64,000 bases of DNA from DATKXO01 sp035528995. Lineage in GTDB: Bacteria; Planctomycetota; Phycisphaerae; UBA1845. The stretch lies in NCBI GenBank assembly GCA_035528995.1, contig DATKXO010000453.1, forward strand, positions 8,193 to 72,192, given 5' to 3'. Numbering within the stretch: position 1 is the stretch's first letter; every line of letters begins with the position of its first letter. The position numbers and the translations under genes are program-made. Below the pieces are notes generated by a model. That model worked only from the letters and a program-made list of their open reading frames with translations. It searched no databases and was not told where the DNA came from. Shown here piece by piece: positions 60,110 to 64,000 of the stretch.

Positions 60110-60625
60110 TCAGTCCTGCGGCGCGGGCCACGGAGGCGACGTGCGCCTGGCGCCGGCCCACAGTGGCGACGGAAACCGTTTCGGCAGCTCGGCTACGAGT
60201 GCCGGACGCACGACGATGATCAGCTCCTGTTCGGCTCGGCACTCCTGCAGGGCCGTCTCCAGAGCGGGAGCCCATCCCTGGCCGCGAAACTCCAGCGGCC
60301 CGACCTCGTCGATGGCCACAACGTCCAGGTCGTCACGCACCGCCGCGATGACGGCCGTGTTCCCCTCGTTTATCGCAGCTTCGATAAACTGGTAAACCCC
60401 TACGGTGGGGGGGGACACGGGCGCCTTGGCTATCCGGGCCAGCGCCCGCCGCCGGCCGCTCCGCAGGTCCAGCAGGTCGTAGCCGATGCGCTGGCCGTCC
60501 TCGAACACCGCCAGCGAGACAATACCGCCGACCGAGCGTCCGCGCTCAACCAGGCGATCCAGGTATTGACAGAGGAACGTCGTTTTTCCCTCGCCCCGGC
60601 CTGCTGAGAGAATCTCCACACTCAT
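60110..60625 (-). CDS. P-loop nucleoside-triphosphatase (THEP1/DUF2478-like)
   Basis: 171 residues. Walker A SAGRGEGKTTFLCQYL at the N terminus, Walker B-like DVVAIDEVGPLEF, and RPALVAELPKRFPS. Looks like the NTPase_1 family (THEP1) or DUF2478, the latter often near molybdenum genes. It is 96 bp upstream of the ModE-like gene on the same strand, so a link with Mo metabolism is likely. Two starts possible (60634 or 60625); the latter has a GAG at acceptable distance. Confidence 0.65.
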   Translation of the reverse strand: MSVEILSAGRGEGKTTFLCQYLDRLVERGRSVGGIVSLAVFEDGQRIGYDLLDLRSGRRRALARIAKAPVSPPTVGVYQFIEAAINEGNTAVIAAVRDDLDVVAIDEVGPLEFRGQGWAPALETALQECRAEQELIIVVRPALVAELPKRFPSPLWAGARRTSPPWPAPQD

Positions 60626-60889
60626 TGCGGACATCTCATGAGCGTGAGGGCGGCCCGTGCCGCTGCCAACCGCCCCGCCAACTGCGCCCATTGCAGCAGC
60701 GATCCTTGGAGGACAGTCCTGCCGCACGGCGCGCAACGGATCTTATAGCACAAACGCCGGCGCGCGTCCTTATTGCTTTTGCGGTAAAGCCACACTGAAT
60801 CAGCACTCCAATTGGAATGCGAATTGCTGCCTGTTCGGACGCGAAGCCGAATGGCTGGTGTACATGCGTCTTTTTTTTTGGGGCGCGAT

Positions 60890-61768
60890 ATGCTTCGCAG
60901 AGCACATCGCCTGGGCGGACGCCTCTGCCTCGTCCGCAGCTTCACCCTGGTGGAGCTGCTTGTTGTCCTATCCATCATCGCGTTGCTGATGGCCATCCTG
61001 CTGCCTTCGCTCAAGCGGGCCCGCCAGCAGGCCAACGAAGTCGTCTGCGCCGCCCGGCTCAAACAGTGGGGCGTCGCCTTCCATTGTTACGCCGGTGAGA
61101 ACCGCGGCGCCTTGCCGCACTGCGACGGCCTCGACCGCGGACCAAGCCCCATCACCGACCCCGGCATCAGCAAAGAGGACCTGGCCGACTGGCACGGGTG
61201 GATCGACCTGCTCCCGCAGACCATCGGCTACAAGCCCTGGCGGGACTACCCCATCCGGCAGCACCCCGACCGCGGCACGTTCTACCAGTGTCCGACCGCC
61301 CGCCTGGCGGAGCCCGAGAATCTCTACGGTTACTGGCCCCGGATCGACGGCTGGTTCAGCTATGCCATGAACGCCTGCCTCGAACTGGACCGCAACGCCT
61401 GGCGCCCTCCCGACGGGCTCGACTGGCCGATGCCCTCGTTCCTGAACACCGCCAGGATCGCCTGCCCGCAGCGCGTCGTTCTGCTCTTTGACCAGTTGCT
61501 GGACCCCAGGAAGGGCTACGGCGGTGCAGTGCGTTATCGCGATGCCGGAAAGCACTGCGGTGGCTATCCCATCGCCTTCTCCGCCCGACACCCGCGCGGC
61601 CGCAGCACCCTGGGTGGAAACATCCTGTTCTGCGACGGACACGCCGGGTGGCAGCGGACGGTGTGGAAGCCGACTTGGGAGGACTGGCAGATCGGCCGGC
61701 AGCAGGGGCCTCCGCGCGACGACCCGGACTGGTACCCGTATCCGCCGGCACGCGACGGCGCGAAGTAG
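60890..61768 (+). CDS. prepilin-type pseudopilin-like protein, second copy
   Basis: 292 residues. Short leader then SFTLVELLVVLSIIALLMAILLPS (Phe-Thr-Leu-Val-Glu cleavage motif, Glu5) and KRARQQANEVVCAARLKQW; the C-terminal half has NILFCDGHAGWQR, as in the gene at 23166-24005. The protein between is Trp/Pro-rich and differs. Start ATG 60890 after a run of nine T; the ribosome site is weak. Processed by a prepilin peptidase and inserted into the inner membrane; role unknown. Confidence 0.82.
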   Translation: MLRRAHRLGGRLCLVRSFTLVELLVVLSIIALLMAILLPSLKRARQQANEVVCAARLKQWGVAFHCYAGENRGALPHCDGLDRGPSPITDPGISKEDLADWHGWIDLLPQTIGYKPWRDYPIRQHPDRGTFYQCPTARLAEPENLYGYWPRIDGWFSYAMNACLELDRNAWRPPDGLDWPMPSFLNTARIACPQRVVLLFDQLLDPRKGYGGAVRYRDAGKHCGGYPIAFSARHPRGRSTLGGNILFCDGHAGWQRTVWKPTWEDWQIGRQQGPPRDDPDWYPYPPARDGAK

Positions 61769-61860
61769 CGCCGCCCTTTGCATGGAGAGCAGGTAACGCG
61801 TCGGCGTTCGACGCGATTCGTTCGTTTTTCGGTTCTTGGTCCTTTGGAGGAGGCAGAAGC

Positions 61861-63120
61861 ATGAAGAGGTCTTGGCTGGGGGTTGCCATTATCGGTTTGA
61901 TCACCGCAGCGTGGGGCGGCGCCGCCTCGGCACAGTCCCTCGATCTGTCCATCCACGACGTTCAGTTCACCGCGGACCCCGGCGGCGTCTCGCCGTACAA
62001 CGGTCAGACGCACAACGTGCTGGGCGGCATCGTGACCCACGTCAAGCCCTGGGGGAGCAAACCGCGGGTCTACATCCAGGATCCGCTCGCCCCGGCCTGG
62101 GGTGGCATCCTGGTCAAGGACTGGACCGCCGGCGGTCTGGCCCAGAACGTCGCCGTGGGGGATCGCATCGACCTGAGCGAGGTCCTCGTCGAGGAGGCCA
62201 GCGGGACCACGACCCTCCAGTTCGGCGGGTTCCTCGCCCCGAACGCCACCTTCACGGTCATGGGCACCGCGCCCGTGCCCGACGCGCTGGTGCTCACCTC
62301 GGCCGACCTGGCCGCGCCTGTCTACGACCCCATCAACGACACCTGGTTTGTCGCCAACTACGACAGCGAGCCGTACGAAGGAATGCTGGCGACTCTGCCG
62401 GGTGTTGACGTCGGGACGCTCGGTCTGGGCAAAGCCGAAGACAACTACGAGTTGCTCCAGGGCGGCGACGCGGCCTGGGCCGCCGATTTCATGAACTGGG
62501 ACGCCGGCGGGCCCTACCATCCAAACATCTACGCCGGCGCCCGCCTGGCCGGCATCACCGGCGTCGTCGAGCAATACGTCGGTACCGACGACGCGGGAAC
62601 GCAGTGGGACTACTACCAGTTGTTCACCCGCTCGACCGATGACATCGTGCCCCTGGTCATCTCGCTCTCCCTCGACGTCAAGCCCGGCGCCTGCCCGAAT
62701 CCGCTCAATCGCATTGGCCGCGGCGTGCTGCCGGCCGCGCTTCTCGGCACCGATGATTTCGACGTCGCGACCATCGACGTCTCTAGCGTCCTACTGGCTC
62801 GTGCCGACGGCATCGGCGGCAGCGTCGCTCCGCACGAGGGCCCGCCGGGACCGCACTCCGTCTTCCAAGACGTGGCCACGCCGTTCGACGGCGATCCGTG
62901 CGGCTGCCACAACCTGGAGGGCGACGGGATCGTCGATCTGGCCATGAAGTTCAGAACCCGCCAGGTGGTGACCGCACTGCTGCTGAACGACGTGCCGGCC
63001 GGTGACACGGTCGAACTGGTCGTGACCGGCACTCTGCTCGACGGGACCGCGTTCGAGGCCCACGACTGCGTCACCATCGTGCCCAGGCAAACGAAGATTC
63101 GATGGGCCGTTCGCCGGTAG
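61861..63120 (+). CDS. secreted OB-fold-like protein, paralog A
   Basis: 419 residues. Signal peptide MKRSWLGVAIIGLITAAWG with AxA cut near ASAQ, then a region IHDVQF-x(13)-GQTHNVLGGIVTHV, RVYIQDPLAPAWGGILV, VGDRIDLSEVLVEE, the pattern of the OB-fold domain of secreted nucleases (YhcR/ExeM type). The catalytic nuclease part is not recognised. The C-terminal 120 residues (SLSLDVKPGACPNPLN, GVLPAALLGTDDFDV) form a separate domain common in planctomycete and other secreted proteins. Likely extracellular. Confidence 0.65.
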   Translation: MKRSWLGVAIIGLITAAWGGAASAQSLDLSIHDVQFTADPGGVSPYNGQTHNVLGGIVTHVKPWGSKPRVYIQDPLAPAWGGILVKDWTAGGLAQNVAVGDRIDLSEVLVEEASGTTTLQFGGFLAPNATFTVMGTAPVPDALVLTSADLAAPVYDPINDTWFVANYDSEPYEGMLATLPGVDVGTLGLGKAEDNYELLQGGDAAWAADFMNWDAGGPYHPNIYAGARLAGITGVVEQYVGTDDAGTQWDYYQLFTRSTDDIVPLVISLSLDVKPGACPNPLNRIGRGVLPAALLGTDDFDVATIDVSSVLLARADGIGGSVAPHEGPPGPHSVFQDVATPFDGDPCGCHNLEGDGIVDLAMKFRTRQVVTALLLNDVPAGDTVELVVTGTLLDGTAFEAHDCVTIVPRQTKIRWAVRR

Positions 63121-63164
63121 CGGTGGGTCGGGAACCGTCGTCGGCCGCCAGGGAAGAACGCGGC

Positions 63165-64000
63165 ATGTATGATTCGTGCAAAGTCGCTGTTGTGCTGGGT
63201 GTCGTTCTGCTGGCAGTGCCGACCCCGGGCGCTTTGGGGCAGGCCCCGACCATCTGCGACATCCAGTACACCACGAACGCCGACGGAAGCAGCGTCTACG
63301 ACGGCCAGGTTATCGACTGCGCCGGCGGGATTGTGGTCGGCAAGTACTTGGGCAACCGTCCCAGGATCTTCCTTCAGGACCCCGACTGTCCCGTGGTACT
63401 GGCCGACCCGGACTGCCCCGACGGTTGGGGTGGCATCCAGGTCAAGGACTGGACCTGGCCCTATCAACTCTACAACGCCGTTCAGATCGGTGACTGGGTC
63501 GAGCTGACCAACGTGCGCGTCGAGGAGTACGTCGGCGTCACGTTTCTCCAGTGGCAGCCGGAAAACAGCCCCGGTTTCACCAGGTTCCCCGGTTACTTGC
63601 TTCCTCCGGTGATCCCGGTTGCGCTGGACGACATCCCGGCCCCGATCGGGTACCCCGAGGACCGGTGGTGCGTCGAAAACCACGACGCCGAGTGCTACGA
63701 GTCCATGCGTCTGGTCGTCCGGGACGTGACCGTCGCAGAGATGGACCTGGGCAAGGCCCGGGACAACTACGTTCTGGCCGACTCCGGGACGCACGGCGTC
63801 TGGGCCGCCGACTACATGAACGGTGACAAAGTCCTCTGGGAGGATTACCACCCGTACGTCGAGACGGGCCGGCACTTCTGCGCCGTCGCCGGGCTCTTCG
63901 AGCAGTACACCAGCGGAAGGTACGACTACTACCAGTTGGTCACGCTTCACAGCGATGACCTGGCCGTGTGCGGCGACGGCGACAGCGACGGCGACGTGGA
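63165..64000 (+). CDS. secreted OB-fold-like protein, paralog B (cut by window end)
   Basis: At least 278 codons, open at the window edge, so partial. Signal peptide MYDSCKVAVVLGVVLLAV, then ICDIQYTTNADGSSVYDGQV, RIFLQDPDCPVV, GGIQVKDW and VQIGDWVELTNVRVEE, the same OB-fold layout as the preceding gene, including the downstream MNGDKVLWEDYHPYVE and YYQLVTLHSDDL. The last visible residues (CGDGDSDGDVD) begin a dockerin-like calcium tail. GGGAAG precedes ATG 63165. Starts 45 bp after the previous stop: tandem duplication. Confidence 0.65.
   Translation, partial: MYDSCKVAVVLGVVLLAVPTPGALGQAPTICDIQYTTNADGSSVYDGQVIDCAGGIVVGKYLGNRPRIFLQDPDCPVVLADPDCPDGWGGIQVKDWTWPYQLYNAVQIGDWVELTNVRVEEYVGVTFLQWQPENSPGFTRFPGYLLPPVIPVALDDIPAPIGYPEDRWCVENHDAECYESMRLVVRDVTVAEMDLGKARDNYVLADSGTHGVWAADYMNGDKVLWEDYHPYVETGRHFCAVAGLFEQYTSGRYDYYQLVTLHSDDLAVCGDGDSDGDV

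Noticed and set aside
1..64000. tRNA, rRNA, CRISPR arrays, transposases, phage genes
   Set aside because: I scanned for T-loop and anticodon arm patterns, regular repeats and recombinase motifs and saw none convincing; the only transfer sign is the ispG-flanked module.

Overview
The window is GC-rich bacterial DNA whose gene content points to a planctomycete, probably a Phycisphaerae-like lineage. The evidence is several secreted proteins with PEP-CTERM tails, dockerin-like tails ending in short acidic EF-hand repeats (DFARFQACF type), prepilin-like proteins with a C-terminal F-C-D-G-H signature, and a CRTAC1/UnbV-type FG-GAP protein paired with a TPR protein. The energy genes (HdrABC-type proteins, 2-oxoacid:ferredoxin oxidoreductase, selenocysteine formate dehydrogenase) indicate strong anaerobic capacity, and the cell is flagellated. 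The assignment is inferred from gene content; there is no rRNA in the window.

Layout. 1-9.0 kb: housekeeping and envelope genes (a tandem pair of unknown membrane-anchored proteins, an FtsB-like gene beside enolase, a TSP3-FKBP lipoprotein, an orphan homogentisate dioxygenase, a NicO-type metal permease, an orphan OppF-type ATPase). 9.3-18.0 kb: a flagellar filament locus (two flagellins, a very large FliD, FliS, a TPR protein). 18.1-26.2 kb: surface and envelope genes, including a cobalamin riboswitch with its own promoter in front of a PEP-CTERM protein that resembles the transcobalamin C-terminal (DUF4430) fold, and an L,D-transpeptidase. 26.5-30.6 kb: CsgG-like protein, FHA-GAF-PP2C phosphatase, MazG-like hydrolase, and a 38-residue lipopeptide. 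30.7-34.1 kb: a foreign-looking three-gene TIGR04255 module bracketed by a second copy of the 3' end of ispG. 34.3-37.8 kb: dnaE.

38.1-48.7 kb is one leftward gene train: a Cys-rich MarR regulator, korDABC, a GltD-like/ferredoxin/MvhD fusion, an HdrC-HdrB fusion, a selenocysteine-containing HdrA-MvhD fusion, a zinc ribbon and a ferredoxin. It reads as a flavin-based electron-bifurcating or -confurcating system tied to 2-oxoacid oxidation. 49.2-54.7 kb is a formate dehydrogenase operon (selenocysteine catalytic subunit with Tat signal, FdhB, FdhE, pentaheme cytochrome). Divergent to it are fdhD and a MobB-like gene, and further right a ModE-like regulator and a P-loop NTPase. A 24-bp palindrome resembling a ModE box lies between the two formate dehydrogenase transcription units, so molybdenum supply probably controls them. 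The rest of the right end carries PEP-CTERM proteins, a prepilin-like protein and two related secreted OB-fold proteins, the last cut by the window edge.

Two genes, hdrA and the formate dehydrogenase catalytic subunit, are each interrupted by an in-frame TGA that is best read as selenocysteine; each TGA is followed by a bSECIS-like hairpin. Automatic annotation would split both genes. Several promoters are close to sigma-70 consensus (TTGACN boxes, 16-17 bp spacers).
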